A DNA stretch of 64,000 nt, from NCBI RefSeq assembly GCF_003589595.1, contig NW_020654422.1:8916138-8980137 (forward strand). The letters run 5' to 3'. Origin of the DNA: Hyposmocoma kahamanoa (lineage: Eukaryota > Arthropoda > Insecta > Lepidoptera > Cosmopterigidae). Below are positions 1 to 10,809 of this stretch, piece after piece. Positions within the stretch are counted from its first letter, which is position 1; every line of letters starts with the position of its first letter. Under the pieces are notes generated by a model. That model saw only the letters and a list, made by a program, of their open reading frames with translations, searched no databases and had not been told where the DNA came from. A program made the position numbers and the translations under genes.

Positions 1-75
1 AAACAAATATACGCGATTTAAATCCGGAAAAATAGTTTCATTTCCTATGTGTAACAATCGCGAAAACCTAAGAAC
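1..75 (+). repeat. Terminal-repeat family T, copy 1
   Basis: Contains ATACGCGATTTAAATCCGG and ACAATCGCGAAAACCTAAG. The same block occurs inverted at 2838-2885 and 4978-5050 and directly at 2944-2993, with a decayed piece at 475-510. The arrangement looks like the inverted ends of one or two DNA transposons covering roughly 1-2885 and 2944-5050. Confidence 0.6.
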
Positions 76-96
76 TCAAAAATTTAGTTATTAAGA

Positions 97-325
97 TCTG
101 CATATGGACTTAAAATAATTACTATAAGAGTAAATCTTAAGAGAGATCACATTTAATTAAGTTGTTTGGTATTAAGAAGGTTTTAAAATGTTGACTTGAA
201 TCAAATAAGTCTATAGAACAATTTATTTTTTGTAAAACTATTTATAGAGAACTATTATATAAACCTATACTATATTAAGACTGTTTGTAGATGTAATAGT
301 TTGAGGCGTATAAAGTGTGCTCCTG
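97..325 (+). repeat. Dispersed repeat E, copy 1
   Basis: About 230 bp that reappears in inverse orientation at 49790-50025 with high similarity, e.g. shared AAGAGTAAATCTTAAGAGAG and GCGTATAAAGTGTGCTCC. No coding potential or terminal structure was recognised; family unknown. Confidence 0.65.
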
Positions 326-400
326 GTGCAGAACTTCCATGGACTAACTTTTTCACAAAGTGCTCTACTGCTACTGATTGTTACACCAACGAGATTAAAC
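326..400 (+). repeat. Dispersed repeat A, 3' fragment
   Basis: The segment with ACTTTTTCACAAAGTGCTCT matches the 3' end of repeat A as seen at 60080-60115 (GACGAACTCTTTCACAAGG...GCTCTACTGC). It abuts repeat E directly. Confidence 0.45.
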
Positions 401-607
401 TATTTTCTCGGATCTATATCACGACTGACTGCTTTGATAGTGGGAACTGTAAACAGGCCGAAACCCAATTAAAAAAAAATATACGCGATTTTGACCCGAA
501 AAACCATTTCATTACTAATAATTTCACTAGTAAACATTTAAGTTTGACTAAAAATATTGTAAACTTGTTTAATGCAATATGCTGCTAGGATCAACAAAAT
601 AACTAGA

Positions 608-629
608 GCTGAGCGACTTCTGTCGCTCA
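608..629. repeat. Perfect 9-bp hairpin
   Basis: CTGAGCGAC, loop TTCT, GTCGCTCAG. Short isolated palindrome; the 400-690 stretch around it holds nothing else I recognise apart from the decayed T fragment. Confidence 0.5.
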
Positions 630-691
630 GTAAATGCTTTCCCTCAGACCAATGGTCGGAAAATATATAGGTATAGCTACATCGAGTTGTT

Positions 692-1398
692 AAAACCACC
701 AAATATTAATTAATTACTTTTATGAATTCCGGATTTCTAGAAATGGTTTTACTGCATCGTAGAACAAAACTACTGACCTAAGAAGCCGAAGTTGGATTTG
801 AAAATAATTTTAACGGTGCCATATAAAACAATGCAGTACATAATGGACCTTTCACCACAGAATTTTAAGCAGAGAATGGAGGACCATCGCCCCTCTCTAG
901 CTTTGAATACCACATCACGCCCCGCGCATTGACAGTCACATTGACGGAATGGCAACAAGGCTGTCAGCTGGTGATGTTTAAACTGTTTAAATTTATTTAT
1001 TACGAACGTACCTTACTATTATTAGGATGGTCGTGAAATGTGCCATGTATACGGTTGTTGTCTTCATCTAAATAGAATAAAGAGAGTAATTTCTTTCGTT
1101 AAAAAACTCTTTATTACATTTGGAATTTTCGATATAATTTACTTTTAAGAAATTAATGTTACAATAACCATTATAAATACCATTATTCACTCCGAGTGCG
1201 TGTGAGTGCCGGCGGATGCCTGTGAGTTCCTGAGAGTAATTTGGGTGTGCCTGCGAGTGTCTGTGAGTGCATCCGAGTGCCTGCGTGCATGCGAAAGCAT
1301 GAACTTCCTTGGTCAGTAGTTTTGTCCTACGATGCAGTAAAAACATTTCCGGAAATTCGGATTTCCAAAAAAGTAATTAATTAATATTTGGTGGTTTT
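692..1398. mobile_element. MITE-like element with about 85-bp inverted ends
   Basis: The left end (AACCACCAAATATTAATTAA ... through ACTGCATCGTAG to AAAACTACTGACC near 779) is repeated inverted at about 1311-1398. Internal DNA has no transposase. Between 1190 and 1290 there is a degenerate tandem array of GTGAGTGCC-like units, which creates a 92-codon open frame on the minus strand that I regard as meaningless. Target duplication not identified. Confidence 0.75.
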
Positions 1399-2837
1399 CC
1401 CTTTTTTTTTAATTTAACATCTTGTTCTCTTTTATCAACAATGATACATTTTATATGCGTAAAAATAAATGGTTTACACTACAAGCATTTTGTAGTTCCT
1501 TCTAAAAACGCTAGTTGGTAGTGATCAATTTTAGGTAAATCCTGTTTGGACTACTCCAACCGATTTCTTTTTACAAAACGTATGTTCAGTGGCGCAGTCA
1601 AAACCATCAATGGCCAATTACTAAATATCCTTCAGAAACACAATAAAATGAAATTATAGAAAAATATCTACATAGTTAATAGTCGGCTTCTGCGGGCCGC
1701 GTCTTTGTACGAACTATCGGATAACTTATTTCCTACTTTTAGTATCGTATATTGTTACCTCCGGTACAGCATCTGTCGCGAAAGAGTTCTAACTGATATT
1801 TATTGCTGTACAAATGTCTTATAACATTTAATTTTCGCGTTATAAGCTATTTTCTTCGCACGTTTGCGGACTTGGCAGACTGATTCACTTTCCACAAATA
1901 TAGTGCGTGAAAAAGATCTGCTTGCAAAAAAGTAAACTCTGGAGTTACTTATTTAATCTTGTCAAGCCTGTCACTCTACATGCTCACAAAAAATTGCCAC
2001 TTTAAGAAATAGTAGTGCTTATGCAATAAAGATACTTATAATATTGAATAATACTTGGCATTATTATTACTATCGCCATTTTGTGTTTAGAAAATTGGAT
2101 CCAAATTGAATTTGAAAAGATGAGAAGCTTCAAATATAAACAATGTGTTTGCTGGTCATAGGATTCTGTCAACTAATTTTGTCACTAACCCACATTCAAA
2201 CTTTCTCAATCATAAAGCAATCAATTTACAAATGATAGGATCAAATAATACGCTGTGCAAACTGTAACAACTTTGCTGCAGTGTGTCTTGAACTTTGCTG
2301 CAGTATTTAGTTGAAATGAAAAGTAAATTAAAATACGAAAACTTGTTTGACTTTTAAATAAACAGTGGTTTTTAGGATCGGAGCATATAAAAAAGGAGTC
2401 ACTGCTGAGGGTAAGCTAGACGTAGGGTTATAACGATAAGAGAATAGTCTGTAAATCAATTTAGTCAAAATCTAGCTAAGTGATAAGCACGAGGCGTATC
2501 GCAGTGCTCTGCCAAAATTGCTAATGACCGCGTGCACGGTGCGGTCGGGGTGAGCCAAAAACCAATTTGTTGCGTAATAACATCAACATTGCTTGCTGTA
2601 TTGTTACCCAATCGCAGGCTGACAGCCAACTTCCTGAACAGCGAAAAAGTAAATTATGTATGTAACGTTAAGTAGATTTTAATATGCCAACTACAAACAC
2701 CTTTATGAATGTACGTCAAGATGTAGTTGAAAATCTCTACAATGTGTTTAATAATGCTTCCGAGTCTTGATATCATTCGAGGCAATCACTGAGATATTAT
2801 TTAATTAAAATTTTATTACTAATTGTAATACAATTTT
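1399..2837. other. No recognised feature
   Basis: AT-rich stretch between the MITE and repeat T. I see no exon, transposon end or strong repeat. It may be the interior of a T-bounded element (1-2885). Confidence 0.4.
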
Positions 2838-2993
2838 ATAGGAATGAAACTATTTTTCCGGATTTAAATCGCGTATATTTGTTTTTTCAAACAAACCGAC
2901 GTTTCGGGCCCTTTACAGGTCCCATGGTCACGGTTGAGTCAACCGAAAAAATAGTTTCATTCCTATGTATAACAATCGCGAAAACCTAAGAAC
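2838..2993. repeat. Repeat T, head-to-head junction of two copies
   Basis: Inverted arms at about 2838-2863 and 2944-2970 (one arm contains GAAACTATTTTTCCGG, the other its complement) flank about 80 bp that includes CCGACGTTTCGGGCCC. GTTGAGTCAAC at the right side is itself a palindrome. This could be the meeting point of two neighbouring elements. Confidence 0.55.
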
Positions 2994-3512
2994 TCGATAA
3001 TACAATTTTAATCAACTTTTATTTTACAACAAAAAATATGTTAACATCAAAATGTAAATGCATCTGAATTAATTATTTTAACAAATCACCTCAAGTCTAC
3101 TTTTCAAACCTTAAAAGTTACATTGAAATTGGGATGCTAATTTATTTGCGGGTAGCGAAACGACTCTACTTTTACAGACCGAATTTTCAATCAATACTAA
3201 TTAAATCGTTTTTTAGACTCTGGCCGAACAAAAAGTTTCCGTCCCAAAACCAACGATAGAAACAGGTACACCTGGACTTTTCAACGCATATAAAAGTTTT
3301 CCAATTTACGGGGGCTGATTGGAAAATTTTCACCAGTTTGGGTGTTAATCGAACCTTAACGCTCCTTTGCCTTTTCAATCGAATTAAACTGCTAATGCGA
3401 ACTTAGTTCTACTTTGATCTGTTTAAATCATATAGTATTTTGGTGTTTGACCTAGAAGTGTGTATATTATTCACAGAAATTCAACGTGCCATAATGTCTT
3501 TTTTTATGATGC

Positions 3513-3790
3513 CATGTAACGGGACGAACAGGTCGCGCACCTGGTGGTAAGCGACAAGCCTGTCCATAGCAGCTGCAATGTCACTCAGAGTTTTAAGTCG
3601 TGAAGATCTGACAGACGGCACCTACGCCCGTCATCCTGAGACGTAAGTTAACAAGTTCCAACTGCCGGTAATTTCATCAGCAGCCCTACCCTTCACAACC
3701 GTAATACAGTAATGCTCACATTATTGCTTGGCAGCAGAAATAGGTAAGTACTTTCCTGGACGAACTCTTTCACAAGTAGCTTTACTACTA
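3513..3790 (+). repeat. Dispersed repeat A, near full copy
   Basis: Starts AACGGGACGAACAGGTCGCG, continues through AAGCCTGTCCATAGCAG and CCTGAGACGTAAGTTAAC to GGACGAACTCTTTCACAAG. Related copies at 9605, 10478, 12425, 14727, 24540, 29572 and 59836. About 280 bp, no coding potential; possibly a non-autonomous element common in moths, but class unknown to me. Confidence 0.7.
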
Positions 3791-4016
3791 AATATCGCGA
3801 GGTTCAAAATAAATAAATTTATTTTTACCTCACCTCGGAAAGGCTATCTTTCTCCATTAGTGATCTGCGCGCAAAAGCGTTTTTTCCACGCTAGCGTGGA
3901 AGAGGTTTTTGAAATTCGAACTTGGTGATGGACTGTGGTGCACATAACTTTAAAAAAAAAAACACATTATGACCCGTTCAACTACGCGATTTGTCGTACA
4001 TTATTGATGTAATATA

Positions 4017-4908
4017 CGACTGGCGGCTGATAAGTTTGCAGCCTAAGGTACTTAAAAAAAGTCAAAATTAAATAAATAAAAAAATTAACGACGATTTATG
4101 GCAGCTATCATTTCATTGTCATCTGAAAATCTTCGTCCCCGTAACTCCTTTTTTAAATTGGAAAAAAGGAAAAAGTTGCTAGGATCTAGGTCTGGACTGT
4201 ATGAACCGGCGCGTTGTCCTGCAAGAAGACCACCCTACGCTTCCCGCGTCTCTTTTGACAATAGCCTCACGAGCCTGAGATAATAAATTTGCATAATACT
4301 AGCCGTTCATCGTAATTCCTTTAGCCAGGTAATCGATTAGCAAAATGCCTTCGTTATTCCAGAAGACAGTCGCCATAAGTTTCGACGCCTATTTTTCTAC
4401 CTTGAATTTCTTAGGCGCCCTTTCTCTTTTTTAATCCATTGCATAGATTCTTGTTTGGACTCCGGGTCCTACTGACGAATCCATGTTTCATCAACAGTCA
4501 CGATGCGATCACAAACGGCTTCGAGATTTTCGCCGACTAACTCCAAAAAATCCATGCAACTCTCAAGTCGTCGTTCCTTGTCGAATGACGTAAACAATTT
4601 TTTTTCATATTCAAATATTGATGTAAAATTTCACCAATCCTTTCTTTGCTGATTTGCAACTCTTCCGCTATCTGCCACAATTTAACTCTTCGATCGGCCA
4701 GTACAATTTTCTCTATCACCATCGTTATTGGACGTCCGGAGCGGGAGTCGTCTTCGCCGCTTTCTCGACCTTGCCGAAATAAATGAACCCATTTTTTAAC
4801 AATCACGTAGGCCTCCCAGAATCCTGAAGAACCGATAAGTAGAGTCACTAACAAGACGGTAGGTTACGTTTAAGTACCTTGGGTTGCGAACTTATCAGCC
4901 GGCCGTCA
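4017..4908 (-). mobile_element. Defective mariner element (copy A)
   Basis: Inverted ends of about 36 bp: left CGACTGGCGGCTGATAAG..., right complement TGACGGCCGGCTGATAAG..., both continuing to AAGGTACTT. TA lies immediately outside at 4015-4016 and 4909-4910, the mariner target duplication. The minus strand carries a broken transposase: HTH region with RQGRESGEDDSRSGRP, the first catalytic block (TVDETWIRQ), then VFLQDNAPVHT and YSPDL...NLKKELRGRRFSDD. At 892 bp it is about 400 bp shorter than an active mariner. DNA between the second Asp motif and YSPDL is deleted and stops and frameshifts are present. Confidence 0.9.
4537..4854 (-). pseudogene. Mariner transposase remnant, DNA-binding half
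   Basis: Open stretch whose body matches mariner transposase N-terminal HTH domains (KKWVHLFRQGRESGEDDSRS, then RRVKLWQIAEELQISKERIG). The frame opens with a non-ATG codon, so the original start is lost. The rest of the transposase continues downstream to about 4085 in other frames with stops. Non-functional. Confidence 0.85.
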
Positions 4909-4977
4909 TAGATCCGTTGGTAAATTTTATTCTTATTATTGTTGATGTTAAATTGACAACGTTAACTAGTTTTATGG

Positions 4978-5050
4978 AGTTCTTAGGTTTTCGCGATTGT
5001 TACACGTGGGAAATGAAACTATTTTTCCGGATTTAAATCGCGTATACTTA
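4978..5050 (-). repeat. Terminal-repeat family T, copy at right end
   Basis: Complement of the 1-75 block (GTTCTTAGGTTTTCGCGATT, then CCGGATTTAAATCGCGTAT). Together with 2944-2993 it would bound an element of about 2.1 kb containing repeat A and mariner A. Confidence 0.6.
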
Positions 5051-6370
5051 TTTCTTCAAAACATTGAAATGTTTTTCGAAACGTTGATTTGTGTCCTATG
5101 ATGACTAATTTTGTTTTTTAAATTATTTTTGATGAATAAAACTGACTTGTTATATCGTCTTTCATCTTCAACCATTTTCCTCATTACAGTGAGGTGAAAA
5201 GTTGTGTGTTTCGCTCGGTAACAAAGTTGTTTTGCGTCTCGTGCTTTGAAACCCTCGCTATGCTCAGGATTATATCCTAGGCGCATTCGCTTGCTCAGGT
5301 TTACATAATACAAGCACTCGCGTCAAACAACAACTTTGTAGCCTTGTATAACAATAAACTATTATATGTGTGCAAGTGTGATGTAGTTCAAGCAATTCAA
5401 AAGTATATGAGTTCCCACCCGAAAATCGGCAAATGGCCATAATGGAAAGGTCCATTCCTTATCGCGAACCGCAGCCGGATCTGCAGCACCCTGTAGTACG
5501 CTAAGGTGACAACGAATGATTACTGTGCGGCGCAGCTGGTAAATTCATAACAGCATAAGCTGCGCCGGCGCCATTCGGGGCCTTAGTTAAAGTTATCAAA
5601 TATTTCATATTTCATTGATTACCCCCAGTTGATGATTTCGTGAATAATTTCCATCAACAATATCAAATCTGTATTTAAAAGTTTCATTCATGAATATTTC
5701 TGAGTTATGAGTCCAAAGAGGGAGATAATAAAATTCGGTATAATTTAATTTTTATTGCGGCCCGCGAAAGAACAAAACGGGGGCTTGATTTGAATAATAA
5801 TTTGGATTTCCTGCTGCGGAATTATGTAGTGATTATATATTAAAAAAATATGTATTATTATACATGTGTTGAGGTATTGTGATAAAATAGTCATAATAGT
5901 CATTTCATAATATTTAAGGAATTCTTGGAAGGCGTATGATGAACAGACAATACGGACATCTTTCAGAAATTATTTATTTACAAAGAAATTCCGATCCTTG
6001 AAATTAAAACAGAATACAAACTATCTTACGTATGCTATGGTGAATAACATTCCATTATTTCCTCACAGATGTAATTTTCGGAGAACTCCGAAATCAGTAT
6101 TTGATTAAGTGAGGCGTTAGTAAAATAAAATTAACGAGGAACCCGGCCGGAAGACGGCGCGGGAAGCGGATGCCCTGTCACGCCGGAAAACTTATCTATG
6201 TGTATCTACGGCGGAATCTTCATAAACTTTCCACAGTGATTTTATAGCATAGACATTTTAATTATTAAGGTATTATATGCATATATATAGTAATAATAGA
6301 TTTCATTTAGATAATGTGACGACCTTTCAAAGAAAAAGACCCTTCTTTTTTATTAAAATGCAAGTACGCA
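5051..6370. other. No recognised gene; GC-rich hairpin at 5528-5567
   Basis: Mostly unique AT-rich DNA. A GC-rich patch (5455-5590) contains a perfect 10-bp stem CGGCGCAGCT/AGCTGCGCCG with a 20-nt loop. Open frames here show no family resemblance. Confidence 0.4.
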
Positions 6371-6374
6371 TGTG

Positions 6375-6545
6375 ACTTCCATCTCACCGGATGGAAAGTG
6401 ACGATGAAGTTGACGATGGACCATGCTCACTTAAATAATGCCAATTCAGTCTCGCCTTGACAAAGTCCAGGTCATATCGTTCAGGGAACAACTCTGCAGG
6501 CAGGGAATTGCACTCCATAGCCGTTCGTTACGCGCATAGCCAGGG
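6375..6545 (-). mobile_element. LINE ORF2 C-terminal remnant
   Basis: Minus strand reads NSLPAELFPERYDLDFVKAR, then LNWHYLSEHG and a stop, the WNSLP...FP...FK-R closing segment found after the reverse transcriptase in several insect non-LTR elements. Only the tail is present (5' truncation). A sister fragment lies at 19775-19930. Confidence 0.65.
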
Positions 6546-8112
6546 TACGTCTTTAATTTTTTAATTCGTGCAATTCCTTCAAAGGTTTTAAGAAGATGTG
6601 TGTAACCCTGACAATGATCTTAGATTTCTTTTGTGCTGGCTAATGCAAAGCAAGTAACATTGTGTTATTAGTTAAAAATCTAAATTATTTCAGTTATTTT
6701 ATTAATCTTATTAATATAATCTTGGTTTTTGTAAAAATATCACGGTTTATTTAAGTTTATATAATATTTCAAGTATAAATAAATAAATATAGGAGGTCGT
6801 CGAATAGTAATGTATGTGTATTGTATAAATATATATTGATATTATAAAATATCCATAAAAGTGAATTGCTAAATATTTGTCGTGACTATAATAAATAATG
6901 CCAGAGCCCTAATACATGATCCGCGATCATACATCATTTAAGGCCGTATTACACGCGTTTTTACAGACGATTGTCGAAATTAATCGCCGTTGTTGGCACC
7001 CGTGATGAATGACGCAAGGAACGAATTCAACTTGCGTACAAATTGCGAGCATAAATTACGCTTTAATAATTCGCGTACGGCCTGCCCCGCTCTCTCAATC
7101 ACTGACTCCCTACCAGGTGGCGACAACATAAATCCGACCTAGTTTAAAAATTACAAAGATTCTTATTGCACGACACTTTACACATTACCTTGGCGAACAC
7201 ATAATATTATAAGAAATGAAAAGTAGTAGAAGATATAAAACTGAAATGTTGACATGAATGCGTAATGAATATTTTGTAATCTGAATAGACTGAAGAGTTA
7301 AAAGGTCATGGTTTGCGGAAATACATAGATCTCATAATCCTTTAAGTAAGTAATGAACAAATGAGTACAATACTACAAGCGTCTTCAGACGTTAAATTAT
7401 ACACCGTTTCGTTTTCCTGTAACTTTCTATTTCTTCCGTTCCGTGAACGTGGACCTTGTTTATTCTATGACAGGCATCGGGAATTGGAAATAGTAATTGT
7501 GAACATTTAGAAAACATTTCCATAAAAAAAATAAAGACAATTTTTAATTTAGTAGGAAAAGCAACGAACCGTTTCCTTTTTTATAGCTGGCCAATTGAAA
7601 CGTTTCCAGCTCTCTGAATAATTCATCTTTCGTTTGAACAAAGACGAAGTGGGCCGCGCGGCGATTCTTTGATCTTTTGTAATTGGAATCGATGCTCATA
7701 TTAAAAAGAGAAATTCTTTGGAACGACTGATGAAATGCACCGAAGCCATTTTCTCGTAGACGATTAAAGTGCCAGTGATCCGCGCCCTCTCGAGAAATCG
7801 CCGCCTGTTGTCCCGCCGAGATTTGAAGACATTGTTATGAAAGTGTCTGATTGATTTTATGTCATAGCAATAGTTCAGATGAAACTTTTTTCGAGTACAA
7901 CTGCTGCGAATCTGGTAACTTGTGTTTTACTACTTGTGTATTGGAGCGCTAAAGTGGATTTGAATTGGTCACAATATGTATAAAGTTCTGGCAGAATAAT
8001 ATATAATTATATAAATGTCATGGACAATAGCGGCAGTCATGTTGAACCAGCGTCTTCACATTGCCATGATTTTCAAAACAACTTATTTTAATTACTTACT
8101 TAGCAAAAATAT
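6546..8112. other. No recognised gene; possible regulatory patch at 7570-7860
   Basis: Unique sequence. The 7570-7860 part is more balanced in composition and contains TTCTTTGATCTTTTGTAATT, with a TCF-like CTTTGATC next to a homeodomain-like TAATTG, and ATTGGAATCGATG. This would fit a conserved non-coding element but cannot be shown from one genome. Confidence 0.25.
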
Positions 8113-8328
8113 CTGCCATACAACCACAACCAATTGCCTGGTCTCAAACTAGGGAATTCCCTGTACTATGAGTACCAGGGCAACGGCATTCACTCCTAGG
8201 CACTTCCCGGAACGCCCAGACCAGAATTAATTTAGAAAAGTTCATTTCTCAATTTGGTCCTATCGGGAATCGAGCCCGGGACATTCGCATCTAGCGCTCA
8301 CAATGTAAACCGTTAGGCCACCGAAATC
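8113..8328 (-). mobile_element. tRNA-derived SINE C, near full copy
   Basis: On the minus strand: a tRNA-like head (GGTGGCCTAACGGTTTACAT, B box GGGCTCGATTCCCG, AGGACCA), a body with CTTTTCTAAATTAATTCTGG and GTACTCATAGTACAGG, and a tail near GGTTGTATGGCAGATATT. Related to 16540-17125, 26188-26400 and 37348-37530. Confidence 0.78.
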
Positions 8329-9604
8329 ATCTACTCGTATATTCAAAGTTGTGTATTAGACCTTTTTATGACTTATTTCTTATTTATTTATATTACTAAG
8401 TAGTTCTAGTTGATTTTAGTAAATTATTTATCATCAAGTCAAGTCAATACACATACAGACAAATTACACAAAACAGATACAGAGAAATTACACAAAAATA
8501 TTTAATACGGTTGGTTCGTGTATTGTGAGATTATCTTTATCAATACGTAAAACAATTCGATAAAATAGAAGTATTAATTATTCGTCTACGCAATAGTCGT
8601 ATTTGTATTTCTAGGAACTCTATCTATCATTTGCCAAAGGCAGTACAATATTAGGCAGTATTCGTTTCGTCCAGCAATATTGAGACGTTGTCTATTGGAA
8701 TTACTTGGTAACTCCATCAATAAAGTCGCGAACTTGGGCAATAACATCTCCAATAGATTATAAGTATAATGGAAAGTGGATAGCGATGGTTGTTTATCTT
8801 AAAATTGTTGTACGGTCTTCACAATTATGTTACAACATTACTGAATATTTTTTGCAAAGGTTTATTTTTAAAATAATTGTTTGGTCAACAAAAACTTCGA
8901 TACAGGTCAATAGACTATTTGAATAGAACGGTATATTTCGGTGATCTAATTTAGTAGGAACATATACTTGTTTAAATGTTTAAAATGTGAAAATAAAAAG
9001 TGCAAAATGAACTCTGAACTCCATTAGTTAAGAGAATAGTGGAGAAGTTTCAAATTTAATCCTTACCTCGGATATGAGATCAAAAGTTAACCTTCTAAAG
9101 TTGTCGCTTATTCTTATTGTATCCTAGAGGCATCTAGGCAGATATATGACCTAAAATACGTTATTATAAGGCAGTGCTATTACAATAGTGTTGTAACTCA
9201 AAATATGTGAAAATCAAGATTACCCTATTGCTGAACGTAAAATTTGAATCTCTACACGTCAATACAACAGTCGTTAGAATATTGTGAGAAACAAAATGAG
9301 ATAAACTTTTTGTGAGCTATTTCAGGACAAACAGTCGGCACTCAAAAATATGAAATAATTTTTCCTTTTATTTTTAAATATTTGTCTGGTAGGAAATTAT
9401 TTAAATGTCTATAACAAACTATAACGTACACATAAATTTTAATAATTTTTCACGAGAAGTGAGCAATTCGATTTTCATCGATTCGGAAAATAATACACTT
9501 TTTGAGAGAATAAACTATTGTGTTAGCAGTGATAATTGTGTGGTTTTCAAAAATGAGACAAAAATGCGTACTAACTTTGGATTTTTTTCCATATTATCTA
9601 GATA
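8329..9604. other. No recognised feature
   Basis: AT-rich unique DNA. Two short open frames (8705-8926, 9405-9632) show no domain or splice context. Confidence 0.4.
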
Positions 9605-9775
9605 TTGGACGAACAAGTCGTGGGCTTGGTGATAAACGACACGCCTATCCATAATAGATAGGCGTGTCAGAGCTTGAATCGCAAACATCTGAAAGGCGCT
9701 ACTACAGCATGGCGCCTGTCACTTTGACACATAAAGTCGACGAGTCTCACGCACCTGTAGTTTTACCAGAGCCCC
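9605..9775 (+). repeat. Dispersed repeat A with perfect hairpin
   Basis: Copy of repeat A (GGACGAACAAGTCGTGGGCT). Its core has become a perfect 12-bp stem at 9638-9668: GACACGCCTATC, loop CATAATA, GATAGGCGTGTC. Confidence 0.7.
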
Positions 9776-10477
9776 TCCCCTTCAAAACCAGAACGTAGTG
9801 ATAGTTCCACGATTACGATTCCAAAATTACGAATAATTTTCATCATGTAATTTCTTAAACTTTTTGAGTTCAAAGTTTTTTTGTTCATAATTGAAAATAC
9901 GTAATATTTCAAAATATAATAAATACTTGTATAATTAAGTCTTATTTCCAATCCTTACAAATCATTTTATTAAAATGTATAATGATTTCTGTAGAAGATT
10001 CCCACGCGTCTCGACTACACTTCAGCGCATAAAATTTCGATTCCCGGCACGTCTTTATCATTCCTATACAAAACAGGTGAAAATGTTTACAAAGGAAAAA
10101 GCGAGAATCCAGTAGCTAATTCAGTGGATACACGGTCTGGCGATTATCAGGCAAAGTTGCGATGTCGTCCGAAACGGGCAAAGTATTAGTGAGCGAGAAA
10201 ACGGGTTCGACACTGTCACCTCTCGAGTCTACGAGTTTCGAATTCTTTAAATCTTCTTCTAACAACGTGTATGGCGATTTTGCAGCAAGTTAGTTATTTG
10301 AAAGTTGAAGTATTTATTCGAAAAATTTCGTAAAAATTCGTTTGTTACGTGATACGTCTTTTTATAACTGTTAATGGAAATAGTGTTTTAAAATTCAGCT
10401 TAAAACAAAATTATCTTGGAAAATCAGCTGTTTCATACATTTTACTCTAGTAGGTAAATAAACTTTTATGAAACCAA
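9776..10477. other. No recognised gene
   Basis: Contains a 42-codon ATG frame (10162-10290) in moderately GC-rich DNA, without domain, splice or repeat context; not called as a gene. Confidence 0.3.
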
Positions 10478-10560
10478 ATGACGACACGATCAAATCTTGC
10501 ACCTGGTGATAAGCGACACGCCTGTCCAAAGCAGGCGTGTAACTTATAGCTGTTGCGTAA
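10478..10560 (+). repeat. Dispersed repeat A, fragment with hairpin
   Basis: Short piece of repeat A (CACCTGGTGATAAGCGACAC). At 10516-10540 it forms a perfect 9-bp stem ACACGCCTG/CAGGCGTGT with loop TCCAAAG, like the copy at 9638. Confidence 0.6.
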
Positions 10561-10809
10561 AAACGTGGAACAGTGCCGCAATTGGATTGGCGTTAATAGA
10601 CGCAAAATAAAATATGTATATATGTATACGCACCCTTTTCCCCGTCCGGGTACGTAGAGATCACAGCCTTCCACTTGCTACGATCCCGACACATATCTTG
10701 ACAAAGGGTCCGCTGCAATGCTCAGTTTACATTGCTGCGGAAATGAATGGAAGCGAATTTTAAAACCATAACATAATGTACTTTATGTCAATGTGTTACA
10801 TACACAGAC

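Noticed and set aside
1068..1346. 92-codon minus-strand frame with repeated His/Thr
   Set aside because: Produced by the GTGAGTGCC-like array and inverted end of a MITE.
4098..4283. 61-codon plus-strand frame
   Set aside because: Antisense of the mariner A transposase remnant.
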